From Siphonodentalium dalli (taxonomy: Eukaryota > Mollusca > Scaphopoda > Gadilida > Siphonodentaliidae): a DNA stretch of 64,000 bases. The notes beneath the pieces were generated by a model, which worked only from the letters and a program-made list of their open reading frames with translations, had not been told where the DNA came from and did no database searches. A program made the position numbers and the translations under genes. Positions 9,738 to 21,353 of the stretch are shown in pieces (position 1 is the stretch's first letter; each line of letters starts with the position of its first letter). The DNA is taken from assembly GCA_032622095.1 (NCBI GenBank), contig CP136061.1, positions 47,311,797-47,375,796 on the forward strand, given 5' to 3'.

Positions 9738-11417
9738 AAATCAGTTACATTCTAACAAACAACAATATTTTTGATTCAATGCGTATGTCCAAACAGACAT
9801 ACTTTGGCACAGTGAAAATGGACACCCATGTAGTTGAATTTATTTGATATTCTGTTTAAGATAAATTGGTAATAATATAGGTTTCGGAAACCCACATGGT
9901 GCCTATAACAATATTTATTGTCAAATTATTGAAATAAACATTTAATAGAGTAATTATATATTTCAAAATGAAAAATGGGACCTCAAACTTCGTTGGTATG
10001 TAAGTGATGTGTATTTGTATTATAAACTAATTATGTAATAATACTGATTCATTGGAGAATGGAGATCCCAAACATGACATCAATTTTGTGTGTGTTTCAG
10101 TATCATTTTGATGTGAACTCCTTCAAAAGAAAGCAGTGTCCTGCGAATCGGGGATTTTTATTCGAAATGAATCTCGATATCAATCTCCTTCCTGATATCG
10201 AAATCGAACTGAATCTCGAATCGGGTGGTGATTGTTGACCGTCATTTATTTTGGTGAATAGAACTATTTTCTTGCCAGGAATAGCAACCCCCATTTTAAA
10301 TATACTCACTGCACACATGCCAATATCCAGATATCATTCAATAAAATATCTTGTCAAAAATGCATTTCATAAACGTAATATTATAATAATACAAACATCC
10401 CCAACCATCAGTTCATGCAGCCAACAAGAAAATTGTTAACAAAAATTAAATTGTTTCCCCAAAATGGTTTGTGTAGTTCACACCATCATTATCGACATGT
10501 TTAGCATAAGTTGTTCATAGGGAGATAACTCTATCTTTTAATACTGCATGTATTTAAACAATGTGTCTTCTGGTGAAAATAGCATCATGTTCTAAAATTC
10601 CATCTTGCAAAAACATTGAGATAAGAACATTGACAGAATTGGGCACAATTTTGTTTATAAATAAGCTTGAAATCCCGGAGATCTATAACACCTTGAGTAA
10701 TTCAGGCATGACTCGCAGGCTGTTGGCAAGAGTTGTTGTTAATCCAAAGGTTTCTATTGCACGTATTTGTTGCATGGATGATGCAATGGGTGTCATAGCG
10801 ATGTGTTTCATTTATGCGGTTGCTTTATATTGTTGTTGAATCAGGTCAAATGCACACTTGAGCACAACATGAATTATATTGGTTAGTTTGTTTATTGAGC
10901 AGATAAATAAAATATTCACATTTAAAATAATTAGAACACCCAGCAGTGTATATTATTTATTTGATTCTTTGAATATGCGCATAAATACTCAATATGTTGA
11001 CAAATGAGAATTGGATATCTAAACATAATTAATTGAGATCAGCATCTAGCGATCACACACCTTGTAGACAAACCATAAATTACCAATGTAAATTACAAAT
11101 GTAATGCAGTTGGCTATCAATCACCATCATGGTTTTTGAAGCACAAAATTCCTATAATGCATCCAACACAATCAAAATACATCAAAATGTTATCTAGATG
11201 CAAAACAAGATGACACCAACATCATCCCAATTTGAAAATATCCAGGACTGAGTTTGTATGGATCTCGAATCTGGTGACCAATGTCAACATCTCATCTCAT
11301 CTCATCTCAAATATCGCAGGTCCCTAGTAGAATGGTAAACAAATACAATGACTGATTTTACTGATGGCCTATACTATATTTATCTGATAAACCATGAGAT
11401 CTGTGCATACCATTTCA
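9738..11417. other. Long AT-rich intronic stretch, no gene recognised
   Basis: Holds an open frame at 10561-10839 (+, 92 codons) and one at 10103-10318 (-). Neither has a recognisable motif, adjoining splice structure or compositional support. A short CTCAT run lies at about 11291-11307. This lies in the MRPL23 intron or introns where the missing internal exon should be. I searched by eye for a minus-strand 'YKVAYV'-like peptide and did not find it. Confidence 0.5.
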
Positions 11418-11421
11418 TTAA

Positions 11422-11651
11422 CCCTTTAGAAAACCCTGTGCCAATGCATTCTCTTATATATGCAAGTATCCCAAAAAGGGAGCCTCGCATATATAAGAGA
11501 ATACATTGGCCTAACAATATTTATCTTGAGCTTGTAAGCCAGTGCCCATCTTATATATGCGAGGCTCCCAATGGGAGACTAGCATTTATGAGAGAATGCA
11601 CTGGCACATGATCTTTAATGCTGCACCAGCGCAACTCCCATCATGAAAGGG
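11422..11651. mobile_element. TTAA-flanked paired-hairpin MITE, type B
   Basis: TTAA at 11418-11421 and 11652-11655; ends CCCTTTAGAAAACCC and CCCATCATGAAAGGG. Two 'tcttatatatgcgag'-type hairpins lie around a linker running 'acaatatttatcttgagctt'. The right end keeps 'atctttaatgctgcaccagc', a feature of this subtype. Confidence 0.85.
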
Positions 11652-12049
11652 TTAAGATCGGGTAAACCATGGCCAAGATATTTTCTGATAATTAACTCTA
11701 GCATCCTAGCTTTTCTGAAAATGCTCCTGATGGTGAGCCTTCATACAATATTTCATTAAGAATCCATTGCACATGGCTAAGATACATGTAACTGCATGGA
11801 TGGAGAAACAATTCACAACGTTGTCTCGTTATCTCGTACTTTTTGCATGTAATTTAATGGGAGTCGGCAGTCAACGTGTTAACAAGGATAACTTCAGAAT
11901 GGAAATGTGAAAAATATATATGGACTCTCATTTCATTTGAAAGTGCTCCTAATGGTGAACCTACACTCCAAATACCGCCTCATAAATGGTCGCGCTCCAA
12001 TTATTTTTACATGCAATTTGAAACAACCCATATGAATATAAACAGCATA

Positions 12050-12303
12050 CAAGCCATGAAATAGGGTGTCTGTCATTTGCAGAATGAGGTCCCTAGAGGG
12101 TGAATTTAGTGATACTACCCCGCATAGCGGGCTAGCATCACCAAATTCACCATCTGGGGACCTCATTCTGCTTACACCTCAGCAGAATGAGGTTCCCAGA
12201 GGGTGAATTTGGTGATGCTGGCCTTCTATGCGGGGTAGCATCACTAAATTCACCCTCTGGGGACCTCATTCTGCAAATGACAGACACCCTATTTCAAGGC
12301 TTC
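12050..12303. mobile_element. hAT-like MITE, double-hairpin form, perfect 8-bp TSD
   Basis: Terminal repeats CAAGCCATGAAATAGGG and CCCTATTTCAAGGCTTC are flanked by identical ACAGCATA at 12042-12049 and 12304-12311. The interior is two complete hairpins head to tail, separated only by 'cttacacctcag'. A near twin lies at 47135-47380. Confidence 0.9.
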
Positions 12304-12416
12304 ACAGCATATCCGTGTTACTAACCAGTAACACTGTAGCAAACTTCTCATCATCTGCCCGACCAATGACTTTTCCTTTAAAAGGATGCTTGATATCAGG
12401 TCCTGAAATGGGAAGG

Positions 12417-12619
12417 TACAGTAATGCTCTAATTAATCGACTCCTTAACCACAGCAGAATTATGGGTAATTTTTCAGGATTCAGTCGGAAATATGGCTTG
12501 TTGCCATTCATCGGAAAGCTCTCGATGAATGGCAACTGGCCATATTTCCGACTAAATCCTGAAAAGTTACCCATAATTCTGCTGTGGTTAAGGAGTCGAT
12601 TAATTAGAGTATTACTGTA
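12417..12619. mobile_element. Near-perfect 200-bp palindrome element (family P)
   Basis: Starts TACAGTAATGC and ends with its complement. Arms 'cgactccttaaccacagcag ... aatatggcttgttgccattc' pair almost throughout, with a loop near 12524. Other copies: 31733-31946, 33839-34054, 38941-39137, 41356-42062 (interrupted) and 58861-59008 (deleted). No transposase is present and the target duplication is unclear (probably TA). Confidence 0.88.
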
Positions 12620-12836
12620 AATGAAACATGAAGCAATTTTCAAGGGAACAGCCTCAAATTTTGGAACCAACTAATTATGCACATAACCTCTGTAGGATGT
12701 ATAAAGTTCAGATTTCCGTCTGTATAAAGGTTTTGCATTATTATTGTATGCTCTGGTTGACGGCCCATTGGAATAGTGATAAACCACAATGGGGGGAGGG
12801 ATGGATACACAATATATATTCTGTTGGTTTTGACAC

Positions 12837-13180
12837 CAGGCCTCAAAATATGGCACTGGACATCAAATTCATCCTCTGGGGACCATGGCCTCATCTGCTA
12901 TGTGAGACCTAGACTCAGATTGTGTTGGGCACCTTGATTATGCATTGTGTTGTTTGGGTATAAAGAGAAACTCAACTAAAAAAGAAAAAGAAACTTTCCT
13001 AAAGAAACTAAAAAAAACATGTTAATGTGATAAAGAAGATTTTCCAGAGATGATGAGGCCTATGCAGAATGAGGTCCCCAGAGGGTGAATTTAGTGATGC
13101 TAGCCTGCTTTGCGGGTAGTGTCACATAACCCTCTGGGGATCTTATTCTGCAAATGTTCAGCACCATATTTTGAGGTCAG
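12837..13180. mobile_element. hAT-like MITE with perfect 8-bp TSD TTTGACAC
   Basis: The left end CAGGCCTCAAAATATGG and right end CATATTTTGAGGTCAG are flanked by identical TTTGACAC at 12829-12836 and 13181-13188. The left palindrome is partly deleted ('catcctctggggacc'). The internal segment appears in reverse orientation, with 'gtgttgggcaccttgattat' read from the other strand. Confidence 0.85.
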
Positions 13181-13294
13181 TTTGACACCATTGTTCATTG
13201 TTGGTCTTGGAAACTTTCACTGTGAGAGTTTTGCTTAACAACTGAAGGATCACTTGTTAGATAATGATATATAGTGATAGACCTGTATGGGGAA

Positions 13295-13766
13295 CAAATC
13301 TTGAAATAGTGTGTCTGTCATTTGCAGAATGAGGTCCCCAGGAGGTGAATTTAGTGACACTATCCCGCAAATTGGGCTACCATCACTAAATGCACCTCTG
13401 GGGACCTCATTCTGCTTAGGCGTTATCTTCTGGGAATTATCTATACCGGTAGTCTCAAATTAACACTATTTTTAGTTAGTTTTTCACTTCTATTCAGTTT
13501 CTATATCCCCTAATTTGCAGAAGATAAAATGCATAATCGAGGTGACTATTAAATGGATGAAAATCAGTGACATGAATGACATCACCAACTTCAATTGGGG
13601 AACTTCCATATGATCCTAGGTCTCTCATAGTAGTTGAGGCTTAAGCAGAATGAGGTCCCAAGAAGGTGAATTTGGTGATGCTAGACCACCACGCGGGATA
13701 TTGTCACTAAATTCACGCTCTGGTGACCTCACTCTGCAAATGACAGACACATTATTTCAAGGCTTG
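13295..13766. mobile_element. hAT-like MITE, full long form
   Basis: Left end CAAATCTTGAAATAGTG, right end ATTATTTCAAGGCTTG. The flanking 8-mers ATGGGGAA and ATGAGGAA differ at one position. Each end carries a self-complementary hairpin of about 95 bases. Between them is a spacer of about 240 bases with 'gcataatcgaggtgac' and 'acatcaccaacttcaa'. Confidence 0.88.
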
Positions 13767-13973
13767 ATGAGGAAAGATTGCGATAAAAAATTCTCTGGTT
13801 TATTTGCCTATACCTAATAGTCATGGCCCTTGTTGCTCTTAAAACACTGCCCTATAAATGCTTTGCATTATGCAATAATTATGATACACTTTAATATGGT
13901 GACAGTCCAGCATCGGGACAAGATTTTCACAGGTTACACCGTGTCACTAACTCGCAGCCATATTGGATCTACC

Positions 13974-14120
13974 AGGCCCGGTTCTGTGGTTTTAGTCCTA
14001 CAGGTCAAAGTTCTGGAGTAGCATTTTCATATATGGAAGTCATGAATAATAAAAAGCTCCATATATGGAAATGCTACTCCAGATCTTGACCTGTAGCACT
14101 AAAACCACGGAACCGGGACT
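13974..14120. repeat. Inverted repeat, about 63-bp arms
   Basis: 'aggcccggttctgtggtttt' at the left pairs with 'aaaaccacggaaccgggact' at the right. The inner arm bases 'agcattttcatatatgg' and 'ccatatatggaaatgct' surround a loop of about 20 bases. Probably a small MITE. It lies in an MRPL23 intron. Confidence 0.75.
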
Positions 14121-14602
14121 GGATGAATCTCTGAAACCACGGAACTAAGCTGGATGAATCCAATACGGCCACGACTCAGTGATCTCGCTTTAATATATTG
14201 TCTACACATACTAACCATAGTTATGTCTCTTGCTGGGATAAAAAAAAAGAGTAAAGAAATTCTTTTACACTTACGAGTATAACATCCCTCTTAATTTCCT
14301 AGCATCGCTTGGCTTGGCATGTGTTAGTTTATTCAATAATCTTTAAACCTTTCTTTACTAAAGCATCATTGATGAGTAGTTATCCCATAGGAAATGTTCA
14401 GATATTTAGTTCAACAAATGACTGGTTGTTAAACTTATTATCTAAACAATTCCACAATAAATAGGGCTCCTTCTGCACTTTTTTTTATCTGTCTGCTTTT
14501 ATCAGCTTAACATCCCTCCAAATCAATACTAGATTATTCCAATGTACACTTTTTAACCGACTGGGAGAATCCATTTAGTATAGACAGGGTTAAATAACTT
14601 AC

Positions 14603-14685
14603 CTTGTCTGACTTCTGTGTGCACATATAATACAGGAACCTTGTAAATTTTCTCTAGATACTGCTTTATGTCATGCTTTGTCATC
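14603..14685 (-). CDS. MRPL23: MRPL23 internal exon
   Basis: On the minus strand, after 'gatatcacag', the exon reads (Q)MTKHDIKQYLEKIYK then VPVLYVHTEVRQ, and ends one base into a codon at a G|GTAAG donor. MRPL23 proteins share 'MT..D...YLE.IY.VPV..V.T.V..G' at this position, the conserved loop-and-helix core of the uL23 fold. The first base completes the CAG codon begun by the exon at 16953-17102, so the frame is continuous. Confidence 0.92.
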
Positions 14686-14719
14686 CTGTGATATCAAAAC
14701 ATAATTTACAAGAGGTTGC

Positions 14720-15010
14720 ACCATGGGTGCTGGGATACCCCCATGATGAAAATTGAAATAAACCAAATTGTGAGAAAAAAATCTGATGAACGAACAGGTT
14801 ACTTGACAATTCTAACGAACGATGGACGGAAATCCAACATTTTCAGATAAATAAAGCGGGATAACTCTTGAACGGAAATTGTGAACAATGTCAATAAACA
14901 CTCTTTTGAAAGCCCTCCTGATGCCAAACTTGCGTAGCAAATTTCAATGAGATCCGATATCCCATAGTTGAGATATATGAGCGGACAGACAGAAATCCAA
15001 CATTTTCAGA
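14720..15010 (+). repeat. Interspersed repeat ('ggtgctgggatacccccat' type)
   Basis: Contains 'caccatgggtgctgggatac', 'ggataactcttgaacggaaa' and 'tgagatccgatatcccatag'. The same modules recur, partly inverted, at 16085-16512 and, more diverged, at 16519-16830. Confidence 0.7.
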
Positions 15011-15184
15011 TAAACAAAAATGTAAATGTAAATGTAATAATCACCCTGTAAGTTCTAAAAATGGGGGTGGGCTTATCTTTGAGGATCACCCCATGATATT
15101 TTTTTGAGCAAAAACAAAGACTACGCTTATCCTGAGGGATGGGCTTACTCCCGGGTGTATGCATGAATACATTGGTAACTTCAA

Positions 15185-15960
15185 ATTACCAGAGGCAAGT
15201 TGATCCGACCACAGTGTCCCCCGACAACGTGGCAAGTCGATGGCCGCTTTGTTAAAGAAATTTTAAAAAATGTCGATGGCCGCTTTGTTAGAGAAATTAA
15301 AAAAAATGTTGAAAGGGTTAATAAAATTTCCGTAAAAAAATCATTTTCGCATCATCTATATACATGTTGCACATATGCAATATGTGGGTAACAATACTCT
15401 GAAGTTTCAAATATCTACGATCAAAACTGTAGGAGGAGTTGATTACACCATGAAGGTACCCTCATACAGAATATTATAAAATCAATATCAATGACTCACA
15501 AAAACGGGATTTTCAATTGAACAGTCCAAACTTGAGTTATCATCCGGAAACCAAAGTAAAAAGAAGAAAATTTAATTTTCTAAGTATAAAAAAGTCCATA
15601 ACTCTAGGAAAAATCATCGGATCAAACTCAAATTCGAACTCAACCTGTATCTTGATATGACTGATCCACACAAAAACGGTATTTGCAATTAAACGATCCA
15701 AACTTGAGATATCATCCGGAAACCGAAAAAGTGAGAAATTTTCTAAGTAAAAAAAAAGTTTAAAAAAGGGAAATAACTCCATAAAAGAACATCGGATCAA
15801 ACCCAGAATTGCAGAGCACCTGTGTGGTTGGTTGAGACACCTATATACCAAGTTTCAATCAAATCGGATTATCATTACTGGAGTTATAACTCCGGACGGA
15901 CGACGGAGCTGATTACAATAGTCCCCCGAAAATAAATTTTACGGGGGACAATAATTAAAA
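15185..15960 (+). repeat. Diverged repeat modules
   Basis: Two tandem 36-base units with 'cgatggccgctttgttaaag' lie at about 15238-15309. Two copies of 'aacttgagttatcatccgga'-type modules lie at about 15490-15560 and 15660-15730, and the block ends 'cccccgaaaataaattttac'. An open minus frame at 15540-15851 is a reading of these repeats. Confidence 0.55.
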
Positions 15961-16084
15961 GAAGGAAAATGCAAACATCACCAAGACTTCTTTGAAAACC
16001 CTTTGTGATGATGAACAGACATACTGAATTTCATTGAGATCCTATAAACCATGGCTTGGATAGCGGGTGGACAGACAAAAACAG

Positions 16085-16905
16085 GAGGTTTCACCATGGG
16101 TGCTGGGATACCCCCATGGTGAAATCCAACATTTTCAGATAAAGAAAGGGAGATAACTCTTGAACGGAAAATGTGAACAATGTAAATGAACCTTCTTTTG
16201 AAAACCCTCATGATGCCAAATCTGCATTTCAAATTTAATTGAGATCTGATAACCAATTGTTGAGATATAAGAGTGGACAGAAGAAAATCTAACATTTTCA
16301 GATAAAGAAAGAGGGATAACTCTTGAATGGAAAATGTGAATGTCAATGAACCCTCTTTTGAAAGCCCTCCTGATGCCAAACCTGCGTACCAAATTTCATC
16401 GAGATCCGATTACCCATGGTTGAGATATATGAGACGACGGACGGCCGCACGGACAGACAGACGGGTGCATGTAATCCAGTATACCACCCCATCTTTTGGG
16501 ATGGGGGTATAAAAATATTATTTACAGATAAACAATGAAGCGACAATTTTAGAACCGAAAATCATTGGAACTCCTGCATGTGACTCAGAACCTCCACGGC
16601 AAATTTCATTTAGATCCAATAACTTATGACCCAGATCGATGGACAAAGTCAATAAAAATGTTTTTTACAGATAAATAATGAAGCGACAATTTTAGAACAG
16701 AAAATGCAAACAACATCATTGGAACTCCTGTGTGTGACTCCGAATTTCATATAGATCCAATAACATATGGTTGAGAAAAAACCCAGATGAATGGACAAAG
16801 TCAATCCAGTATACATGTACCTCACATCCGACTTCGAAAAGTGGAGGTTCAATTATTACGGCAATATGCCAATCCCCTACAGATATAGATTTGATAGTAA
16901 GGCCT
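16085..16905 (+). repeat. Tandem-like cluster of interspersed repeat modules
   Basis: Contains 'caccatgggtgctgggatac', then three diverged copies of 'cattttcagataaagaaaga ... ataactcttgaa', then 'accaccccatcttttgggat', and then two copies of 'acagataaataatgaagcga'. This is the same family as 14720-15010. Minus-strand open frames at 15978-16952 are frames through it and are not genes. Confidence 0.7.
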
Positions 16906-16952
16906 GCTAGTAAGTTCATTATAAATTGTCTTGAGTTTACATTTACACTCAC

Positions 16953-17102
16953 TGTAAGTGAACTTTGAACTGGACTCGATCCTTTGGACCATCATGCTCA
17001 GGTTTGATCATAGCCATCCAAAAATGTGGCATTGTTATTCGTAGCTGAGGATTCCCTGGCCAGTATACAGGATATCTGGGGACCTGTTTCTTCCATAATG
17101 GT
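16953..17102 (-). CDS. MRPL23: MRPL23 exon encoding the N-terminal part
   Basis: On the minus strand, after 'cattatattttcag', it reads PLWKKQVPRYPVYWPGNPQLRI, then TMPHFWMAMIKPEHDGPKDRVQFKVHLQ, and ends at CA|GTGAGT. The pattern 'YP.Y..G.PQLR......F...L.....P....V.F..' is the known start of MRPL23. One leading base belongs to a codon begun in an upstream exon that carries the ATG. Such a first exon may be only a few codons long, and I could not place it. The frame into 14603-14685 is exact (1 + 147 + 2 bases). Confidence 0.92.
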
Positions 17103-18160
17103 CTGAAAATATAATGTACATGTTTATATTGAATTGTATTTGACCACATCTACATTTGTAAGCAATGGTGTCATATTATCAATATGTGCTTGTTTAGTCA
17201 TACATTTGGTTACAGTCAGTCTTCTTATGAAGTCTTTCTATCAGGGTTGGTTACTTTTTTTATTTATTTTTTTTAATAAATAAAAATATTGATGTGAAAC
17301 ACGCATTTTTGCGAATTATCCATATGACGACAATTGCGCATGTTTGCAAAATTTGGGGAATGTCACGGGTCTAGGTTTTGTAACTGTGTATTTGGTACCT
17401 GGTTGTCTATCAATGGACTTGATTATTATGTGAAATTATTTGGTACAGTCTGTATATTTGAGTGGTGTTTACTTTAATAGAATAAAGGGATGACATCTAG
17501 ATACGACTGGCAATGGTATACTTGGTTAAGTTGGTTATATAACAATCTGTAGCTAGGGGAGGTGGGAGGGTTTATGATTTAATACTCCAAATACTGGAAA
17601 AAAATATCTTGGTGGATAGTTTGAAGTTATATCATTTCGAACAAGCTTATTTCTATTCGTCTGTTTGTTTTCTAACAGAAGAAAATTGTCTTGGACAATT
17701 GTTTGGTGGACATATTGTGTGAATGTGTACACATACGGTCAGTGTTAAAATGTGGTCATATACGCGCCTGCTTATTAGTATTATACTAAGAACAAGGGAA
17801 ACAATACAAATCCCCCGTTTTACCATCGCATAGAAATCAGACAAATTTAGCCCATTTATCCGAGAAATGGTAACAAAATCGCCCCAGGTATTTCGGCGAA
17901 TGATTCCTCTTTCAATCAATATCAATATCACGACCCTTGTTTCCATTTCTGTCCATAGCATCTGATAATTTATTTACCACCGAATATCGTCTCCAGAGAG
18001 CGTATTGATTGATCAGGCTCATAAATGATGGGGATATTATTCTCCTAAATTCACCACCATACAGCGTATTATTATTAAAAATCAGTCGTTGTTGTTGTTT
18101 ATTAGGGTTTATCGTCATTCTAGCCGCTATGCCACACACGACGTTGTCAATTTTACAGGT
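17103..18160. other. No gene recognised upstream of MRPL23
   Basis: AT-rich sequence without recognised repeat modules. The open minus frames at 17653-17961 and 17912-18241 have no known motifs. The MRPL23 start exon may be here or further right. Confidence 0.45.
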
Positions 18161-18161
18161 G

Positions 18162-18376
18162 GAGGAAAGACCACGCAGAGGCTTAATTTCACCGGGAAAT
18201 TGTTCCACTGCGTGTAGAAACCACCGACCCCCGGAAAGCAACTGACAAACTTGCCCAGATACACGATTCCGGTCACCCTCCCTATGACGGGGTTCGAACC
18301 AGCTTCGTCAGCGCTGGACGGCCTGTGACGGCGAAATTCACCTGGCACTCTACCGACTGGACCACCGGGGGCCCCT
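18162..18376 (-). mobile_element. tRNA-derived SINE copy
   Basis: Read on the minus strand, it has a tRNA-like head: A-box-like 'tggtccagtcggtagagtgcc' region (TGGTCCAGTCGG), followed by B-box GGTTCGAACCCC about 60 bases later. A non-tRNA body runs to about 18162. The spacing and the extended anticodon region do not make a functional tRNA. Confidence 0.75.
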
Positions 18377-18419
18377 AAAAATCAGTCAAATGATCAACTA
18401 AACATCTAGGGCTCATATC

Positions 18420-18745
18420 TATTATCTATAGGGGTAGTGCAAAAGGGGCAGGCAGTGAAGCGTGTTACAGGCACCTGTAGTGCACACATTGTTGCACAAG
18501 GGACAGCCATTTAGGGTTGGGTCCTGATCTGATGGTATGCCCAGCTTAATTTCATCCCTGGTCATGACATTACGAGAGGAGCGGAGGTACGAAATTGTTT
18601 CTGAGATTCTTTTGCTTCCGCTTCGCAGATGGCGACAAAGTCTGGCCGATACTATGTCTGATTCGAACCCTCGACCGAGTTGAAGGTGTAGCTCTGCTCA
18701 GAGGTCGGCCCACAAACCAACTGAGTTATCCACTCCGTTCTAGAC
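18420..18745 (-). mobile_element. Second tRNA-like SINE, different family
   Basis: On the minus strand it has TGGATAACTCAGTTGG (A box) and GGTTCGAATCAGAC (B box) with about 45 bases between them. A body follows that includes 'tgtgcactacaggtgcctgt'. A related body piece lies at about 18965-19160 ('cgtgttacaggcccttgtgg'). Confidence 0.7.
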
Positions 18746-18754
18746 ATTTTCGTA

Positions 18755-19575
18755 GCTTGGTCGTTTCCCATAAAAACATTTTGTACCCTTTGGTTGTTTC
18801 GTACCACTGTTTTTGGTCGTTTCGTAACAATAAGTTAGAAAGAAATAAATAAAAGTCATATATATATATATGAATAACTAATATGAATAACTATAATATA
18901 GAATGGATGTTCACCAATCAATATGACAATACATCAGAGCAGACTCCTTTGAATCAATGAGTGATGTTTCACATTGGACGGCACACTACCAGGAGTGCAT
19001 TAAAGGGAAGGGGCGGGAAGCAGAGCGTGTTACAGGCCCTTGTGGTCTGCACTTTAAAGATCCCTTCCGTGGCCAAGAAGTCATGGATTCGGCAAAAAAA
19101 TCCTGGGCAAATTGGGTGGAGATCGACTCGATCCAAGCGTGTCTATTGCCAGTATTTGCCCCAGAACACTTAAAATAGAAGCCAATAAAATATAATCAGT
19201 AAATGAGTAATCTGATACGTCAAATGGTGGTAATCCGGACATGTATAGTTTTGTTTCCCTTATTCTAAGTATAGTACTAATAAGCAGATGGTACTTGGTC
19301 GTTTCGTACCATCTGGTCATTTCGTACCATATTGTTTGGTCGTTTCGTACCACATTCTTTGGTCGTTTCGTACCATGTAGAAAATCAATTGGTCGTTGCT
19401 GTCGAGTCGGCTGATTGTTAATATCAAATATCATGTCCCATATTGTTGTGTAAAATAATGTTGTTAATATTAATATGTTATTGTTATTTTAAAATATAAA
19501 ACAATGCGGTATGAAATGACCAAAAAATATTGTACGAAACATCCAGGTACGAAACGACCATGGTACGAAACGTCT
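18755..19575. repeat. Scattered 'ggtcgtttcgtaccat' repeats
   Basis: GGTCGTTTCGTACC or a close variant occurs at 18785-18830, four more times at 19290-19375, and in inverted form (GTACGAAACGACCA) near 19550-19570. A (TA)n tract lies at about 18858-18871. The repeats bracket a SINE body piece at 18965-19160. The origin is unknown. Confidence 0.7.
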
Positions 19576-19974
19576 AGAACTTAGAAGCCCGTGGGTCAGC
19601 AATTAATGTCCGCGTCCGATCGGACAGCGTACTGCACCCACGACAACATACCTGGACAAGTCTTGTAATGTGGGGGGGGTTGGCATTTTGCATTCAGATC
19701 TTTATTCAGTGATCTCGAATGAGACTTTTCAGCCTGACAAAGTTGATGTCTGAACGAGTTCTGATTTTTTAATTTTACGTCGAATGGTGGTGATCCGGAT
19801 ATTATTTTTGAATTCAATGCCAGTATTCAAAGAAATTAATAGATTAAACTGACTCCAGTAGGGACATCCGGCTGAATGCCTTCTTTGTGGACATTATTGG
19901 TTCACAATTAATTATTAGGTGACAATAATTTCATGCTTTAAGTTTAATCGTCCAAAATGTGTCCTTGTGATACA

Positions 19975-20145
19975 CCGTACACCGGAAGTAGTCTGTTCTG
20001 TCCGAATGAACGTCGGATTTTTAATCGAACGCACCTTTCTATCAGGAATTCGCTGAAATCAAGTTCACGGAAGTAATTATATTACACCTGTTTTCACGTA
20101 GGACCTACCTAAGTTCAAACCAGGATATGTGTCATACAGGTAACA
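19975..20145. promoter_or_regulatory. Candidate promoter region with ETS-type site
   Basis: Repeat-poor stretch with a good ETS site CCGGAAGT at 19982-19989 and a strong donor-like ATACAG|GTAACA at about 20138. It lies between the minus-strand MRPL23 exons and the plus-strand Bcl-2 family gene, both of which lack visible first exons. It may be the 5' region of one or both. This is inference only: no TSS evidence and no coding start is visible. Confidence 0.2.
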
Positions 20146-21200
20146 AACAACATCACATTTAAAAGTAGAAATAACGTCACATCTGTCCATATAGTGCTCA
20201 TTTTTGGGGTTTCTCCTGTTTATTTATAATATATTATTATGCTGTTTCTCCGTCGTTCAACTTCTTGTATTGACATAATGACAATTGTGTAATTTGTGAT
20301 CAGGTTTTGACAGGTGGCAAAGTTGGTCTCGCTTTTATCAGGTGTTTGATTATGTCACCTCAATTTGTGTTCGTCACCTCAGTGTTTCCGAGAATTTCCA
20401 AAAACGTCAGCACTTGACTGTAATCTATTGTGCAATGGCTACATGTATTTTATTTTCATTTTATTTGGGAAAAACCTAGTAGAAAGCCTAAGGCTTATAT
20501 AGAGAATATCTAATAATATATCATATTATAATTACTAAGCAGCAGAAATAACACTATATTGTCTATTATTAACACTATAATAATCAATTTTGAAGTCTAT
20601 TTACTATAGTTTCGGAAATAGTTATTTAGTTCACTGTTACTGATCGGTAAGTAAATGGAAGTTTTCAGTCAAAATTCCAGAAGCTTAAGTTATTGTTGGA
20701 TGATTAATTATAAATTAATTTGGATGATTGGGATCTTGGACATTTGGGAACTTGAATGATCGATCAATTGGGACCTTGGACATTTGGGACCTCTGGCAGA
20801 TTGTGACCTCTGGTGGATTGAGACAATATAAAAGATGAAACTACATGCATGTACATGATGTAGATAGTACATTGAGCACTTTGTTGGCGAGCACTAGTCC
20901 CAGGGTCTCCACTAGGTTAAAATGTAGGGTCAGTAGAACCTGGAATAGGACCATGGTTTTGGTCCGTCATATGCAAATTTTTAAATTCCATATTGACAGT
21001 AAAAAAAACCCCTATTTCTTGCACCAGAGAATAGTGCTGGGCGGTTGTATTGGGCTATAAAATTAGAGCTTTAAAAATTGATAAACACATAATGTTACAC
21101 CTGGTTACATGCCATTTCCATAAATATTAAGAAATTTCACTTATCATTTTATCTGAAGTTGAACAGAAGACCATCCTGGCCACCGATACATACATGTTAT
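20146..21200. other. No gene recognised
   Basis: AT-rich. A short run of related phrases 'gggaccttggacatttggga' and 'tgggatcttggacatttggg' at 20725-20800 looks like a decayed microrepeat. The open frame at 20845-21060 shows no known motif. Confidence 0.45.
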
Positions 21201-21353
21201 CGCTGCAGTGAATTGATCTGGGTGAAGTATCATGTTGAGTTGAAGCGGTCAGATCACTGGATCAAACGAGCTGCCGCAGGCGTCCAGTTTGGTCCAGCGA
21301 TCTGACCTCTTCAACGACATGTGATGCGAAGCTCAGATCAATTCATTGCAGCG
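21201..21353. repeat. Imperfect inverted repeat, about 67-bp arms
   Basis: 'cgctgcagtgaattgatctg' pairs with 'cagatcaattcattgcagcg'. The pairing continues inward to 'actggatcaaac' and 'gtttggtccag' around a GC-rich loop near 21272-21286. Probably a MITE. Confidence 0.75.

Noticed and set aside
10561-10839. 92-codon plus-strand frame with cysteines
   Set aside because: No recognisable motif, no splice sites and no signal for a small secreted protein. Ordinary chance length for AT-rich DNA.
11291-11310. CTCAT repeat as a biologically meaningful microsatellite
   Set aside because: Only about four units. Too short to interpret.
12228-12670. Open frames of 130 and 122 codons on opposite strands sharing peptides
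   Set aside because: They read through the family P palindrome, so both strands give the same peptide. A hairpin artefact.
15540-16952. Minus-strand open frames up to 133 codons
   Set aside because: They lie in repeat modules also present at 14720-15010, with no domain and no splice context.
18280-18376. Functional tRNA gene
   Set aside because: A and B boxes are present, but the anticodon arm region is too long, the acceptor ends do not pair and a SINE body follows.
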